Of a stretch of DNA of 64,000 nt, positions 1 to 9,339 are shown piece after piece. The notes under the pieces are model-generated. The model did no database searches and was not told where the DNA came from. It saw nothing but the letters and a program-made list of their open reading frames with translations. Every line of letters starts with the position of its first letter. Position 1 is the first letter of the stretch. Location of the stretch: assembly GCF_014197015.1 (NCBI RefSeq), contig NZ_JACIET010000002.1:744001-808000 (forward strand), read 5' to 3'. A program made the position numbers and the translations under genes. This DNA comes from Niveibacterium umoris (GTDB lineage Bacteria; Pseudomonadota; Gammaproteobacteria; Burkholderiales; Rhodocyclaceae).

Positions 1-209
1 TGCACGCGGACGCGGACGGGGCGGCGCACCTGGTGGTGGCGGACGACGGCGTCGGCGTACCGGCGCACATCGAACCCGGGGCGGCGAGCTCGATCGGGTT
101 CCAGCTTGTGCCCTTGCTGGTCGACCAGCTGCAGGGGAAATTCACCTTGCAACGCGGGCACGGCACGCGCTTCGACATTGTCCTCAAAGCCGAAAGGGGT
201 GCGACATGA
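1..209 (+). CDS. Sensor histidine kinase, C-terminal end (partial)
   Basis: Only about 68 codons are visible, because the left window edge cuts the gene; the first complete codon starts at base 3. An ATP-binding G1 motif (DDGVGVP) is followed by SIGFQLVPLLVDQL and a closing GTRFDIVL. This is the order seen at the end of the HATPase domain of HisKA_2/HWE-type kinases. The TGA stop overlaps the ATG of the next gene (ATGA), so kinase and response regulator are probably translationally coupled and form a phosphotransfer pair. The sensor part and the phospho-acceptor His lie outside the window. Confidence 0.8.
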   Translation, partial: HADADGAAHLVVADDGVGVPAHIEPGAASSIGFQLVPLLVDQLQGKFTLQRGHGTRFDIVLKAERGAT

Positions 210-2626
210 AAGGCACACGGGTGCAGATCGTCGAGGACGAACGCATCGTTGCGCTCGATCTCAAACAGAGTCTTGAGACCTTGGGTTACGAGGTCACCGG
301 CATCGCCGCGCGCGGCGACGAGGCGATCGGCCAGGCGGAGCGTCATCACCCGGATCTGGTGCTGATGGACATCCACCTCGAAGGGGTCATGGATGGCACT
401 GAAGCCGCGCGCGAGATCCACCAGAGATTGCACATTCCGGTCGTCTTCCTTACCGCGTACGCAGAGGACGAAACCCTCAATCGCGCGGCGGCAAGCGTGC
501 CCTACGGCTATCTGCTCAAACCCTACGAGCTGCGCGAACTACGCGCCACCGTGCGCATGGCGGTCACGCGGCGGCGGGCGGAACTGGCGACCGAACGTGC
601 GGAAGAGCAGTTGCGGCTGGCGGTGGATGCGGCAGAACTCGGGGTGTGGGAGTGGGATGCGTCCGACGACAGCATCAAGGTGGGTGGCCATTTCCTGCGC
701 CTTCTTGGTTCTGCGCCGAGCGTCTTCAATGAAGGCCCGCAAGCGTTCATCGAGCGGGTGCACGAGAGCGACAGGGCGCAGTTGCTCGAAGCAATTGACA
801 GACCGGAGGGCGCCCACGCCATCGTGCGCATGCGGCGCGAAGACGGTCGTTTCATCTGGGCGGAAGTGCATGCCAAGGCCTTCCGAAGTTCGCCATTGAG
901 CCCCTGCCGATTGATTGGCGTGGTCTCGGACGTGACCGAGCGGCGCGAGATGGAAGACAAGCTGCGTCAGGCGAGCGTCGTGTTTCGCACCACCGCCGAA
1001 GGTATCGCTATCATGGACGCGGAGCGGCGCATAGTCTCGGTGAACCCGGCCTTCAGCTCGCTCACCGGTTTTTCACTTACCGACGTGCTCGGCTGCAATC
1101 CTGACGAGTTCCTGCACGCGCGCCGGCACAGCGATTCCTTCTATGCGCGGCTCGAAGCCTCGGAGCAGGGCTACTGGAACGGTGAGATCAGCTGCCGGAA
1201 GAAGAACGGCGGCATGTTTCCGGCCTGGGAACATGTGTGTGCCGTGCGCGACGAAGCAGGCTCCGCGGTGCAGTTCGTGCTTGCGTTTTCGGACATCAGC
1301 GCGATCCGCGAGGCCGAGGCACAGCTCAATCATCTTGCCTATCACGACGCGCTGACCGGGCTGGGTAACCGGCACCTGCTCGCCGACAGCCTCGAGACCG
1401 AAATCGAGCGGGCGCGCCGCAGCGGCATGCCGCTGGTACTGCTGTTCATCGACCTGGACGGATTCAAGACCATCAACGACACGCTCGGGCACGCGATTGG
1501 CGATGCCCTGCTCAAGGAAATCGCGGAACGGCTGCGCAAGACGATCCGTCGCAGTGATACCGCAGTGCGGCTGGGTGGCGATGAATTCTTCGTCATTGCA
1601 CCTGACGTGGCACGGGTGGAAGACGCCGCGTCGCTGGCCGAGAAGATCCTGCAGGCGATCGCCGCGCCGATCCAGGCCGGCGGCGAGCACCTGATCGTGT
1701 CGGGCTCGATCGGCATCGCGATCTTCCCGGCCAATGGCGAAGACGGCGACTTCCTGATCCGCGCTGCTGACAGCGCGATGTACGACGCCAAGGCGCGCGG
1801 CCGCAACCGCTACTGCTTCTATGCGCCGGACATGGCGGCGCGCGCGCTGGAACGCATGACGATCGAGCAAGGGCTGCGACGTGCGCTGGAACATGGGCAC
1901 TTCGAACTGCATTACCAGCCTGTCGTGTCGCTGAGCGACCAGCGCGTGGTGGCCTTCGAGGCTCTGCTGCGCTGGCAGCATCCGGAGCGCGGGCTGATTG
2001 GACCGGAGCGTTTCATTCCGGTCGCCGAAGAGTGCGGCTTGATCGAGCCGATCGGGCGTTGGGTGTTGCGCGCGGCGTGCCAGCAAGGTGCGCAGTGGCT
2101 CGCGCAGGGGCATGCGCCCTGCGTGATGGCTGTGAATGTGTCGGCGCGGCAGTTCGGTGCCGAGGATTTCATCGATACCGTTCGAACACTGCTGGCTGAT
2201 ACAGGCTTCCCGCCCGAACAACTCGAACTGGAGATCACCGAAAGCACGTTGCAGGAAATCGGCCACAGCCAGTTTGTGCTGGACGCACTAAAGGTGATCG
2301 GCATCCGGATCGCGGTGGACGATTTCGGCACCGGGTTTTCGTCCTTATCGCTACTCAAACACTTGCCGATTGATCGGCTGAAGATCGACCGCTCATTTGT
2401 CACGGATCTGCCGCACGACGTGAACGATGTCGCGATCACCCGTGCGATCGTCGCCTTGAGCCATACGCTCGAACTGCAAATGACTGCGGAGGGCATCGAG
2501 ACCGCTGAACAACTGGGCTTCCTTCGCGAGCTCGGTTGCCAGTGCGGGCAGGGCTACCTGTTCGCGCGCCCCGCCCCGGCGGCCGAGTTGTTCGGCGCCG
2601 GCACCGGCGAACAAGCGGTGAGCTAG
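206..2626 (+). CDS. Response regulator with REC-PAS-PAS-GGDEF-EAL domains (c-di-GMP turnover)
   Basis: 806 residues. An N-terminal receiver domain (about 1-120) has phospho-acceptor Asp55 in VLMDIHLEG and the conserved Lys in LLKPYE. Two PAS domains follow (about 135-250 and 255-375). The diguanylate cyclase domain carries an intact GGDEF at 457-461, with a product-inhibition I-site RRSD placed five residues before it. The EAL phosphodiesterase domain has EAL at 585-587 plus ELEITES, DDFGTG and the EGIET loop. All catalytic signatures for making and breaking c-di-GMP look intact, so the net activity cannot be told from sequence. It is cytoplasmic (no membrane segment) and coupled to the kinase upstream, which probably controls it by phosphorylation. 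Confidence 0.93.
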   Translation: MKGTRVQIVEDERIVALDLKQSLETLGYEVTGIAARGDEAIGQAERHHPDLVLMDIHLEGVMDGTEAAREIHQRLHIPVVFLTAYAEDETLNRAAASVPYGYLLKPYELRELRATVRMAVTRRRAELATERAEEQLRLAVDAAELGVWEWDASDDSIKVGGHFLRLLGSAPSVFNEGPQAFIERVHESDRAQLLEAIDRPEGAHAIVRMRREDGRFIWAEVHAKAFRSSPLSPCRLIGVVSDVTERREMEDKLRQASVVFRTTAEGIAIMDAERRIVSVNPAFSSLTGFSLTDVLGCNPDEFLHARRHSDSFYARLEASEQGYWNGEISCRKKNGGMFPAWEHVCAVRDEAGSAVQFVLAFSDISAIREAEAQLNHLAYHDALTGLGNRHLLADSLETEIERARRSGMPLVLLFIDLDGFKTINDTLGHAIGDALLKEIAERLRKTIRRSDTAVRLGGDEFFVIAPDVARVEDAASLAEKILQAIAAPIQAGGEHLIVSGSIGIAIFPANGEDGDFLIRAADSAMYDAKARGRNRYCFYAPDMAARALERMTIEQGLRRALEHGHFELHYQPVVSLSDQRVVAFEALLRWQHPERGLIGPERFIPVAEECGLIEPIGRWVLRAACQQGAQWLAQGHAPCVMAVNVSARQFGAEDFIDTVRTLLADTGFPPEQLELEITESTLQEIGHSQFVLDALKVIGIRIAVDDFGTGFSSLSLLKHLPIDRLKIDRSFVTDLPHDVNDVAITRAIVALSHTLELQMTAEGIETAEQLGFLRELGCQCGQGYLFARPAPAAELFGAGTGEQAVS

Positions 2627-2933
2627 CCGCCAGCTGCCGCCGTGCAGATCGGTAGCCGTGCGCAGGGTGCAGTGGTGTTGCCGGGCACTGCGGTGTATCC
2701 CTTCGGTGAGCGTGGGTTAGCAAACGTTTCATCCGCGGTGCCTGTTGCATATCGCCGCCACGCGCGTGCAACGACGCGCCGGCACGCTTGCCGTGTGCCT
2801 TGTCGTGCCGTCCGGTGACGTGTTGCAGCCGGCGCGCCGGCGACACGCCTGCTTACGAGTGCGCGCTTGGGGGTCATACCCTCGCGCTGCCTAGACTCCG
2901 GGTGCGGCATGTGCCGCATCTGGAGTACGCATC
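2627..2933. other. Intergenic region with two palindromes
   Basis: No credible gene is seen in these 307 bases. They hold a perfect 14-bp palindrome GCCGGCGCGCCGGC at 2828-2841 and a 7-2-7 inverted repeat (TGCGGCA/TGCCGCA) at 2903-2918. The second ends three bases before the ribosome binding site (GGAG, 2922-2925) of the next gene. Neither is followed by a T-run, so they are not obvious terminators; the second could be an operator or a translational hairpin. No convincing sigma-70 promoter is visible. Confidence 0.4.
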
Positions 2934-3377
2934 GTGATGACTACAACAAGCAAGCGTCTGCGTTTCAGCCTTTTACTTGCATCGCTGCTGATCACACCGC
3001 TCACCCATGCGGCGCGCGATGCCTCGCAGGCGTCCGGCCAATCTTCGGCGGCTGTGTCGTCGGCGGTTGCGGCAGTGGTCGGCGGTACCGCCGAGGCCCT
3101 GTCGGCGGGTGGGGAACTGTCGGTGGTGGCGGTCGAACACGGCAGCGAGGCGACGGTCCTGGTGCTGAGAAACATCAGCAGCGGCGTCGAAGTGTCGGTG
3201 AAGGTGGCGGGCCAGGCGGCGGGCGGCATGTCGGTGGCGGTGGGCACCACCGTGCAGGTGATCGGCGAAGCCGCCGGCTATGTCCTTACCAGTGCCGGCA
3301 AGGCGATCGCCTTTGTTCCGAACGAGATCGGCAAAAGCCTGCTGCAGCACACCCGCCTGACTGGGGCCGCACTGTGA
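2934..3377 (+). CDS. Secreted protein of unknown function, partner of DUF2145 gene
   Basis: 147 residues with a clear Sec signal peptide (KRLRFSLLLASLLITPLTHA, cleavage after THA). The mature part is rich in Ala, Gly, Val and Ser, with valine-rich alternating strands and the ending AFVPNEIGKSLLQH. GTG at 2934 or ATG at 2937 can be the start; GGAG at 2922-2925 fits GTG slightly better (8-nt gap). Its stop overlaps the GTG of the DUF2145 gene, so the two are one transcription unit. I do not recognise a domain; its role is probably periplasmic or in the outer membrane. Confidence 0.75.
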   Translation: MMTTTSKRLRFSLLLASLLITPLTHAARDASQASGQSSAAVSSAVAAVVGGTAEALSAGGELSVVAVEHGSEATVLVLRNISSGVEVSVKVAGQAAGGMSVAVGTTVQVIGEAAGYVLTSAGKAIAFVPNEIGKSLLQHTRLTGAAL

Positions 3378-4156
3378 CTGCGCTGCGCAGGGCGGCGCTG
3401 CTGCTTGTGCTGCTGGCGATGCCGCGGGCGCATGCAGGCCAGGTCTGTACCGAGCAGCCGATCGGGCCCGAATCGCTGAGCAAGGCCTTCGGGTTGGCGC
3501 TCAAGACCCGCGGGGCGCTCGACCAGAGCGGTGCCGAAGTCGTGATGTTGGCGCGGGTCGGGCAGGATCTTTCGAAGTGGGGGCTGCGTTACACCCACCT
3601 CGGCTACGTCTGGCGCGATGCGCCGTCCGGGCGCTGGACCGTGGTGCACGAACTCAATCAGTGCGGCAGCGCCAGCTCGGCCCTGTATGCCGAAGGGCTC
3701 GCCAACTTCTACGCCGACGATCTGTTCCGGTGGGAGGGTTTGATCCTGATCCCTCCGCCGGAAATCCAGAAGCGCCTCGCCGAGTCCTTCCGCTCGGGCG
3801 CTTACCAGGCGATGCACGAGCCGCACTACAACATGCTCGCCTACCCTTTCGATGCGCGGTATCAGAATTCCAACCAGTGGGCGATCGAGGTGCTTGCCGA
3901 CGCGGAAGCGGGCCCCTTCACGGGCCGTGGCGAGGCGCAGCGGTGGCTCAAAGGCGCCGGATACCAGGCGAGCACGGTGAAGATCGATGCGCCGACCCGG
4001 CTCGGCGCGCGGATTTTCCGTGCCAACGTCGCATTTGACGACCAACCTTTCGATCGGCGCATGGCGGGGCAGATCGATACGGTGACGGTGGAGTCGGTGT
4101 ACGCCTGGCTCACCCGCTACGCCCCGGCCGCAAGGCGGGTGCTGGTGAGGCTGTAG
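3374..4156 (+). CDS. DUF2145 family exported protein
   Basis: 260 residues from a GTG start that overlaps the preceding stop (GTGA); the open frame extends further upstream, but only this start places a signal peptide (ALRRAALLLVLLAMPRAHA) at the N-terminus. The mature protein resembles DUF2145, with LGYVWRD, VVHELNQCGS, SLYAEGL-like and FADDLF-like segments and a PYNMLAYPF-like motif (here HYNMLAYPF). The conserved His-Glu and Cys residues in HELNQCG suggest an enzyme, but no reaction is known to me. It is coupled to the upstream secreted protein, so both probably act in the periplasm. Confidence 0.8.
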   Translation: MTALRRAALLLVLLAMPRAHAGQVCTEQPIGPESLSKAFGLALKTRGALDQSGAEVVMLARVGQDLSKWGLRYTHLGYVWRDAPSGRWTVVHELNQCGSASSALYAEGLANFYADDLFRWEGLILIPPPEIQKRLAESFRSGAYQAMHEPHYNMLAYPFDARYQNSNQWAIEVLADAEAGPFTGRGEAQRWLKGAGYQASTVKIDAPTRLGARIFRANVAFDDQPFDRRMAGQIDTVTVESVYAWLTRYAPAARRVLVRL

Positions 4157-4180
4157 GGCAGGAAGGCGACAGCGATCCGC

Positions 4181-4193
4181 TAGAATCGGGCGG
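4181..4193 (+). promoter_or_regulatory. -10-like box directly before dusA
   Basis: TAGAAT (4181-4186) is followed by seven bases and then the dusA ATG at 4194. Transcription from this box would begin about at the start codon, giving a leaderless or near-leaderless mRNA. No good -35 is visible and there is no Shine-Dalgarno in the seven bases beyond GGGCGG. The same arrangement is seen before midA. Confidence 0.4.
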
Positions 4194-5210
4194 ATGACTC
4201 ACGCCGCAAATCCGCTGCCGCCTCGCCGTCTGTCCGTCGCGCCGATGCTCGACTGGACCGACCGCCATTGCCGTTACTTCCACCGCCTGCTGGCGCCGCA
4301 TGCCTGGCTGTACACCGAGATGGTGACCACCGGTGCGCTGCAGTATGGCGATGTGGAACGCCACCTGCGCTTTCACGGCGAAGAGCACCCGGTTGCGTTG
4401 CAACTGGGCGGCTCCGACCCCGTGGCGTTGGCGCACGCGGCGAAGCTGGGCGAGGACTGGGGCTACGACGAAATCAACCTGAACTGCGGTTGCCCTTCGG
4501 AACGGGTGCAGAACGGCGCCTTTGGTGCCTGCCTGATGGCCGAGCCGGCGCTGGTGCGCGACGGCTGCCGCGCGATGCGCGACGCGGTGGCGATTCCGGT
4601 GACGGTGAAGCATCGCATCGGCATCGACCGCATCGAGGACTACAGCTTCGTGCGCGATTTCATTGGCACGGTGGCCGAGTCCGGCGTCACAACCTTCATC
4701 GTGCACGCCCGCAATGCCTGGCTCAAGGGGCTTTCGCCGAAGGAAAACCGCGAGGTGCCGCCGCTGCGCTACGAATTCGCGCACCGGCTGAAACAGGAAT
4801 TTCCCGCCTTCGAGATCCTGGTGAACGGCGGGCTGACGACGACCGAGCAGATCGAGGTGCAGTTGCGCCATGTCGACGGCGTGATGATCGGCCGCGAGGC
4901 GTATCAGAACCCTTGGGCGCTTGCCGAATGGGAACGCACGCTGTTCGTGCCGGACTGGGCGCCGTCGCGCGAACATGTGATCGCGGCGCTGGTGGCGTAT
5001 TGCGAGCGCGAAAAGGCGGCGCACGGTACGCCGGTGCGTGCCATCGTGCGGCATGTGCTGGGTCTGGCCAATGGCCTGCCGGGCGCGCGCGGCTTTCGCC
5101 GTCTGCTCTCCGATCCGCAGCGCTTGCGCAACGACGATCCCCAATTGTTGTGGGAGGCCTGGGCTTGCATCGGCAAGCCGGCGGACCGCGACGAAGCGGC
5201 GGCGGCCTGA
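4194..5210 (+). CDS. dusA: tRNA-dihydrouridine(20/20a) synthase DusA
   Basis: 338 residues, usual length for DusA. The FMN-dependent enzyme reduces uridines 20/20a in the tRNA D-loop. The start VAPMLDWTDRHCRYFHRLL, the catalytic-Cys motif NLNCGCPSERVQNG (Cys100), the HARNAWLKGLSPKENRE stretch and the FMN-phosphate motif VNGG...DGVMIGREAYQNP are diagnostic for the DusA branch rather than DusB or DusC. It stands between the DUF2145 gene and the pteridine reductase gene, with a 23-base gap to the latter, so co-transcription with it is likely. Confidence 0.96.
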   Translation: MTHAANPLPPRRLSVAPMLDWTDRHCRYFHRLLAPHAWLYTEMVTTGALQYGDVERHLRFHGEEHPVALQLGGSDPVALAHAAKLGEDWGYDEINLNCGCPSERVQNGAFGACLMAEPALVRDGCRAMRDAVAIPVTVKHRIGIDRIEDYSFVRDFIGTVAESGVTTFIVHARNAWLKGLSPKENREVPPLRYEFAHRLKQEFPAFEILVNGGLTTTEQIEVQLRHVDGVMIGREAYQNPWALAEWERTLFVPDWAPSREHVIAALVAYCEREKAAHGTPVRAIVRHVLGLANGLPGARGFRRLLSDPQRLRNDDPQLLWEAWACIGKPADRDEAAAA

Positions 5211-5233
5211 GGCGAAGTTCAAGGAGCGTGGTG

Positions 5234-5974
5234 ATGCATCACGAAAAGGTCGTCCTGGTTACCGGTGCCGCGCGACGCGTGGGGGCGAGCATCGCGCGTA
5301 CGCTGCACGCGGCCGGCTGCAGCGTCGCGATCCACCACCGCGGGTCGCTTGCCGACGCCGAGAACCTCGCCTGCGAGCTGGAAGCGCTGCGCGCCGGGAG
5401 CACCTTGCTGTTGCAGGCCGACCTGCTCGATGCGGCCGCGCTACCGGCGCTGGTGGCGCGGGTGGTGGCGCGCTTCGGGCGGCTCGATGGGCTGGTCAAC
5501 AACGCGTCGAGTTTCTTCCCGACGGCGATCGGCGAGATCGGCGAGGCGGCCTGGGCGGATCTGACCGGCACCAATCTCAAGGCCCCGCTGTTCCTGTCTC
5601 AGGCTGCGGCGCCACATTTGCGCGCCGCCGGCGGTGCGATCGTGAATATCGTCGATGTGCATGCCGAGCGCCCGCTCGCCGGATACCCGGTCTATTCCGC
5701 CGCCAAGGCCGGCCTGCAAGGCCTGACTCGCGCGCTGGCGATCGAGCTGGCGCCGCAGGTGCGGGTCAATGGCGTCGCGCCCGGCGCGATCGAGTGGCCG
5801 GAAGACGGGCAGTTTCCGCCCGGCGAGCGTGAGGCGATCGTCCGCCATACCCTGCTCAAGCGCACCGGCTCGCCGCAAGACATTGCTGGCGCGGTGCGCT
5901 TCCTGCTGCTCGAGGCGCCTTATGTGACCGGCCAGATACTGGCCGTGGATGGCGGGCGCTCTGCGCATCTGTGA
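5234..5974 (+). CDS. Pteridine reductase (SDR family, FolM-like)
   Basis: 246 residues. Short-chain dehydrogenase with the pteridine-reductase form of the NADPH motif (TGAARRVG), NNASSF, and the catalytic YSAAK after DVHAERPLAGYP. Such enzymes reduce dihydropterins to tetrahydropterins (dihydromonapterin or dihydrobiopterin/dihydrofolate reductase activity). The ATG at 5234 is chosen because AAGGAG lies at 5221-5226, seven bases upstream; the open frame extends back through dusA but has no matching ribosome site. It sits between dusA and ttcA. It could be called FolM, but substrate preference cannot be read from sequence. Confidence 0.88.
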   Translation: MHHEKVVLVTGAARRVGASIARTLHAAGCSVAIHHRGSLADAENLACELEALRAGSTLLLQADLLDAAALPALVARVVARFGRLDGLVNNASSFFPTAIGEIGEAAWADLTGTNLKAPLFLSQAAAPHLRAAGGAIVNIVDVHAERPLAGYPVYSAAKAGLQGLTRALAIELAPQVRVNGVAPGAIEWPEDGQFPPGEREAIVRHTLLKRTGSPQDIAGAVRFLLLEAPYVTGQILAVDGGRSAHL

Positions 5975-6184
5975 CGGCCGTAGCGCCGCGTCCTTCCCTT
6001 GCGATGGGCATTTTTCCCATCACAGGAAGTGCCCGGCGCGATGGTCACGCTTTGCGCCAATTCGTGACGCTTTGATGGGTCCAATAATAGATATCTAAAA
6101 CAGTGACCTACAGCCGTAACGCCAAGTGGCACAACAGCCCCTTGTGGCGCCTTCAAAGCACTTCGGAAAGCAAGGCCCGCCAGC

Positions 6185-6190
6185 TATAAT
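6185..6190 (+). promoter_or_regulatory. Consensus -10 box (TATAAT) for ttcA
   Basis: Perfect TATAAT at 6185-6190, with a weak -35 (TTCGGA, 6162-6167) at 17-base spacing; predicted transcription start near 6197, about 25 bases before the GTG of ttcA. The region between 5975 and 6184 holds no gene; a weak 6-bp hairpin (GATGGG/CCCATC, 6003-6021) with a T-rich loop may help to end the upstream operon. Confidence 0.6.
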
Positions 6191-6221
6191 CGCGCGTTTC
6201 CCCTGTATCGCCGCGCCATCC

Positions 6222-7187
6222 GTGAACCCGCACGCCGCCCCTGAGCACCAGGGCGAAACCCCGCTTTCGAACACCTTCCTGCGCTTGAGGAAACACCTCG
6301 AACGCCAGGTCGGCCGCGCCATTGGCGATTTCAGCATGATCGAGGACGGTGACGTCGTGATGGTCTGCTGTTCCGGGGGCAAGGATTCCTACTCGCTGCT
6401 CTCGCTGCTGCTGTCGCTGCGCGAACGGGCCCCGATCAACTTCCGCATCATCGCGATGAACCTCGACCAGAAGCAGCCCGGCTTCCCGGCCGAGGTGCTA
6501 CCGGCCTACTTCGAGAAGCTGGGGGTCGAGTACCGCGTCGTCACGGAAGACACCTACGCGATCGTCAAGGCCAAGATCCCGGAAGGCAAGACAACCTGCT
6601 CGCTGTGCTCGCGCCTGCGCCGCGGCATCATCTACCGGGTCGCGCGCGAGTTGGGGGCCACCAAGATCGCGCTCGGCCACCATCGCGACGACATGCTCGA
6701 GACCCTGTTCCTGAACATGTTCTTCGGTGGTCGCATCAAGTCGATGCCGCCCAAGCTGACCAGCGACGACGGCCAGCACATCGTGATCCGGCCGCTCGCC
6801 TACTGCAGCGAACGCGACCTGAGCCGTTTCGCGCGCGGCATGGACTTTCCGATCATCCCTTGCAACCTGTGCGGCTCGCAGGAGAACGCGCAACGCAAGC
6901 ATGTCAAGGCTATGCTTCAGGAATGGGAGCAGCGCTACCCCGGTCGCATACAGTCGCTGACGACGTCGCTCGCCAATGTGGTGCCGTCCCATTTGCAGGA
7001 TCAGGCGCTTTTTGATTTCAAGGGCGTGCAGCGCGGTGCGGCGGTTGCAGAGGGCGACGTTGCCTTTGACACGCCGGAACTCTCGCAGCCGGCACAGGTC
7101 GTGGATTTCGTTGCGATGGATCAGGTTGATCGTGATAGTTTCGGTGGTGTGCCGGTGCTCTCAGGTTCTATGCTTCCGAGCCGTTAA
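6222..7187 (+). CDS. ttcA: tRNA 2-thiocytidine(32) biosynthesis protein TtcA
   Basis: 321 residues from GTG 6222. TtcA is an ATP-dependent, Fe-S enzyme that thiolates cytidine 32 of several tRNAs. The PP-loop SGGKDS lies at 51-56, and the two Cys pairs that hold the cluster and bind tRNA are CSLC (126/129) and CNLC (214/217). [19 protein letters not shown] and PLAYCSE are typical of the family. An in-frame GTG at 6126 gives a longer N-terminus, but the strong -10 box at 6185 favours the start at 6222. The C-terminal ~45 residues beyond LFDF are less conserved. Confidence 0.95.
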   Translation: MNPHAAPEHQGETPLSNTFLRLRKHLERQVGRAIGDFSMIEDGDVVMVCCSGGKDSYSLLSLLLSLRERAPINFRIIAMNLDQKQPGFPAEVLPAYFEKLGVEYRVVTEDTYAIVKAKIPEGKTTCSLCSRLRRGIIYRVARELGATKIALGHHRDDMLETLFLNMFFGGRIKSMPPKLTSDDGQHIVIRPLAYCSERDLSRFARGMDFPIIPCNLCGSQENAQRKHVKAMLQEWEQRYPGRIQSLTTSLANVVPSHLQDQALFDFKGVQRGAAVAEGDVAFDTPELSQPAQVVDFVAMDQVDRDSFGGVPVLSGSMLPSR

Positions 7188-7229
7188 TGATGATTCCGAA
7201 TGCCTCCGTTTCCCGCGGGACGTAACCAG

Positions 7230-8129
7230 ATGTCGAACCGGAACGATATGAATTGCGTGTTGTTCGCCGAGCTGCTCGGCGACACCAAGGTTGCAGACAA
7301 GCTGGGCAGCGCCGAGGCGCAGCGCGCGCTCGATCGCGCGCGTAATCGCATCATGCGTGCCGTGGACGGAAATCATGGCCGTGCCCTGCTCGATCGCGCG
7401 CATCGCGTGATCGCGGCGTTCAAGCGCGCCGACGATGCGGTGCAATCCGCGGCCGAAATGCAGGAAAAGGTGCGCCGCTTGCCGCCGGTTTCCGGTATCA
7501 ACCTTGAACTGAAGATCGGTCTGCACTGCGGCGAGCTCCGGCTGGGCGAAGAGCCTGCCGGCGAGGCCGTGGAACTGGCGAGCCGCCTGGCTGGCGCCGC
7601 CAGCCCCGGGCAGACCCTGCTCACCGGCGAACTCGCCCTGCACCTGACCGATGGGGTGCGCGCGCTGGCTACTGCGGTGCCGGGGCGCGGGCTGCATTAC
7701 GGCGAAGTCGAGGTGCCCTTGTATGAACTGGGCGACGGCGACATCGTGAGTCCGGCCGCCAACGGGCCGATGAGCGAGGGCGGCCCGTCGCCGACCCGCT
7801 CGCGCCTGGTATTACGCCACCGCGGCATTGCCCACATCGTGACCGAATCGCGCCCGATCCTGCTGATGGGTCGTGAGGAAGGCAACGACATCGTCGTCCT
7901 CGATCGCCGTGCCTCGCGTCACCATGCCCGCATTGAATGGCGCGGCGGTCGCTTCTACATCGTCGACCAGAGTTCGAACGGCACGTTCGTTGCGCCGGAA
8001 GACGAGGCCGAAATCATGCTCAAGCGCGAAGAATGTGCGCTGCCGGCCAACGGGCGGGTTGGTTGTGGCTTTTCCTGCGACGAGGATACGCAGGGCGAAC
8101 TGGTGACCTTCGAGGTTCGCGAAGCCTGA
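7230..8129 (+). CDS. Degenerate class III cyclase-homology domain fused to an FHA domain
   Basis: 299 residues from ATG 7230 (GCGGGA about nine bases upstream); the frame opens at 7200. Residues ~8-175 resemble an adenylate/guanylate cyclase catalytic domain, but the first metal Asp is Glu (FAELLGD, Glu14) and the position of the second metal Asp (usually GD before the AF segment) is His in RAHRVIAAF. It is therefore probably inactive as a cyclase. Residues ~200-290 form an FHA domain with intact GR, SRHH and NGT phosphothreonine-binding residues. It probably recognises phosphorylated proteins; no Ser/Thr kinase is in the window. It follows ttcA by 42 bases and may be co-transcribed. Confidence 0.82.
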   Translation: MSNRNDMNCVLFAELLGDTKVADKLGSAEAQRALDRARNRIMRAVDGNHGRALLDRAHRVIAAFKRADDAVQSAAEMQEKVRRLPPVSGINLELKIGLHCGELRLGEEPAGEAVELASRLAGAASPGQTLLTGELALHLTDGVRALATAVPGRGLHYGEVEVPLYELGDGDIVSPAANGPMSEGGPSPTRSRLVLRHRGIAHIVTESRPILLMGREEGNDIVVLDRRASRHHARIEWRGGRFYIVDQSSNGTFVAPEDEAEIMLKREECALPANGRVGCGFSCDEDTQGELVTFEVREA

Positions 8130-8153
8130 GAGCCGGGCACTGCTTGCAATGAA

Positions 8154-8179
8154 AAAGGGCCGCGTCGCGGCCCTTTCTT
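8154..8179. terminator. Bidirectional terminator between the FHA gene and hemE
   Basis: An 11-bp perfect stem (8154-8164 with 8166-8176, AAAGGGCCGCG/CGCGGCCCTTT) lies between two convergent genes. A-rich and T-rich flanks allow it to act on both strands. Confidence 0.8.
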
Positions 8180-8196
8180 GTTGACCCGGGCTCGGA

Positions 8197-9264
8197 TCAG
8201 CCTACGCGGATGGCCCGGCTGTGGCTACGCACCGTTTCCACCAGCGCGGTGACGTTCTCCGGATCGGTGAATTGCGAGATGCCGTGGCCGAGGTTGAAGA
8301 CATGGCCAGGGTGATTGCCGAAGGCATCGAGCACGCGGCGCGCCTCGGCGCTGACCGATTCCGGCGTGCCGAACAGCGCCGACGGGTCGAGGTTGCCTTG
8401 CAGCGCAACCTTGGCGCCAACACGCGCGCGGGCCTGCGCGATGTCGGTGGTCCAGTCCAGCCCGACCGCGTCGCAGCCGATCGCCGCGATATCCTCCAGC
8501 CACTGCCCGCCGCCCTTTGTGAACACGATGACCGGAACGCGCTCGCCGTCCTGCTCGCGCTTGAGTCCGGCGATCACGCGCTGCATGTAGGCCAGCGAGA
8601 ATTCGCGGTAGGCATGCGGCGTCAGCGTGCCACCCCAGGTGTCGAAGATCTGCACCGCCTGAGCGCCGGCCTCGATCTGCGCGTTGAGGTACTGGGTCAC
8701 CGCATCGGCGGTGACACCGAGGATGTGGTGCAGCAGGTCCGGCCGCGCGTAGAGCATGCTCTTGAGGTGGCGGTAGTCGCTCGAACCGCTGCCCTCGACC
8801 ATGTAGCAGGCCAGCGTGAAGGGGCTGCCCGAAAAGCCGATCAGCGGCACCGAGTTGTCGAGCGCACGGCGGATCTCGGCAACTGCGTCGATCACATAGC
8901 GCAGCTTGTCGTGCGGATCCGGCGCTGACAGGTCGCGGATCGCCCATTCCTCGCGCAGCGGACGTTCGAAGCGCGGCCCCTCGCCCTCGGCGAAATAGAG
9001 CCCGAGGCCCATCGCGTCCGGCACGGTGAGGATGTCGGAAAACAGGATCGCGGCGTCGAGCGGAAAGCGCGCGAGTGGCTGCAGGGTCACTTCGCAGGCC
9101 AGTTGCGGGCTTTTGCACAGCGCCAGGAAGTTGCCCGCGCGGCGGCGCGTCTCGCAGTATTCCGGCAGGTAGCGGCCGGCTTGCCGCATCAGCCAGGTCG
9201 GCGTGTAGTCGGTCGGTTGGCGCATCAATGCGCGCAGGAAGGTGTCGTTGCGAGGACGGGACAT
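8197..9264 (-). CDS. hemE: Uroporphyrinogen decarboxylase HemE
   Basis: 355 residues, full length. It converts uroporphyrinogen III to coproporphyrinogen III in heme synthesis. The family signatures are clear: [13 protein letters not shown] near residue 25, [12 protein letters not shown] (substrate-binding Asp), [16 protein letters not shown] and FNLGHGI near the end. Cytoplasmic and cofactor-free. It is transcribed alone on the minus strand, ends at the bidirectional terminator, and has its own promoter-like box at 9292-9297. Confidence 0.97.
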   Translation of the reverse strand: MSRPRNDTFLRALMRQPTDYTPTWLMRQAGRYLPEYCETRRRAGNFLALCKSPQLACEVTLQPLARFPLDAAILFSDILTVPDAMGLGLYFAEGEGPRFERPLREEWAIRDLSAPDPHDKLRYVIDAVAEIRRALDNSVPLIGFSGSPFTLACYMVEGSGSSDYRHLKSMLYARPDLLHHILGVTADAVTQYLNAQIEAGAQAVQIFDTWGGTLTPHAYREFSLAYMQRVIAGLKREQDGERVPVIVFTKGGGQWLEDIAAIGCDAVGLDWTTDIAQARARVGAKVALQGNLDPSALFGTPESVSAEARRVLDAFGNHPGHVFNLGHGISQFTDPENVTALVETVRSHSRAIRVG

Positions 9265-9291
9265 GGTGCGGGCCGGGAAGCAAAGGCTGCG

Positions 9292-9297
9292 ATTCTA
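9292..9297 (-). promoter_or_regulatory. -10 box (TAGAAT) for hemE
   Basis: On the minus strand TAGAAT stands 27 bases before the hemE ATG, preceded by GTTAGAATCGC, the same -10 context as at midA. No strong -35 is visible. Confidence 0.4.
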
Positions 9298-9339
9298 ACG
9301 CGCCGCAGCCGCGCGCCGTCGTTGTCTTGCCTCAGCGGG

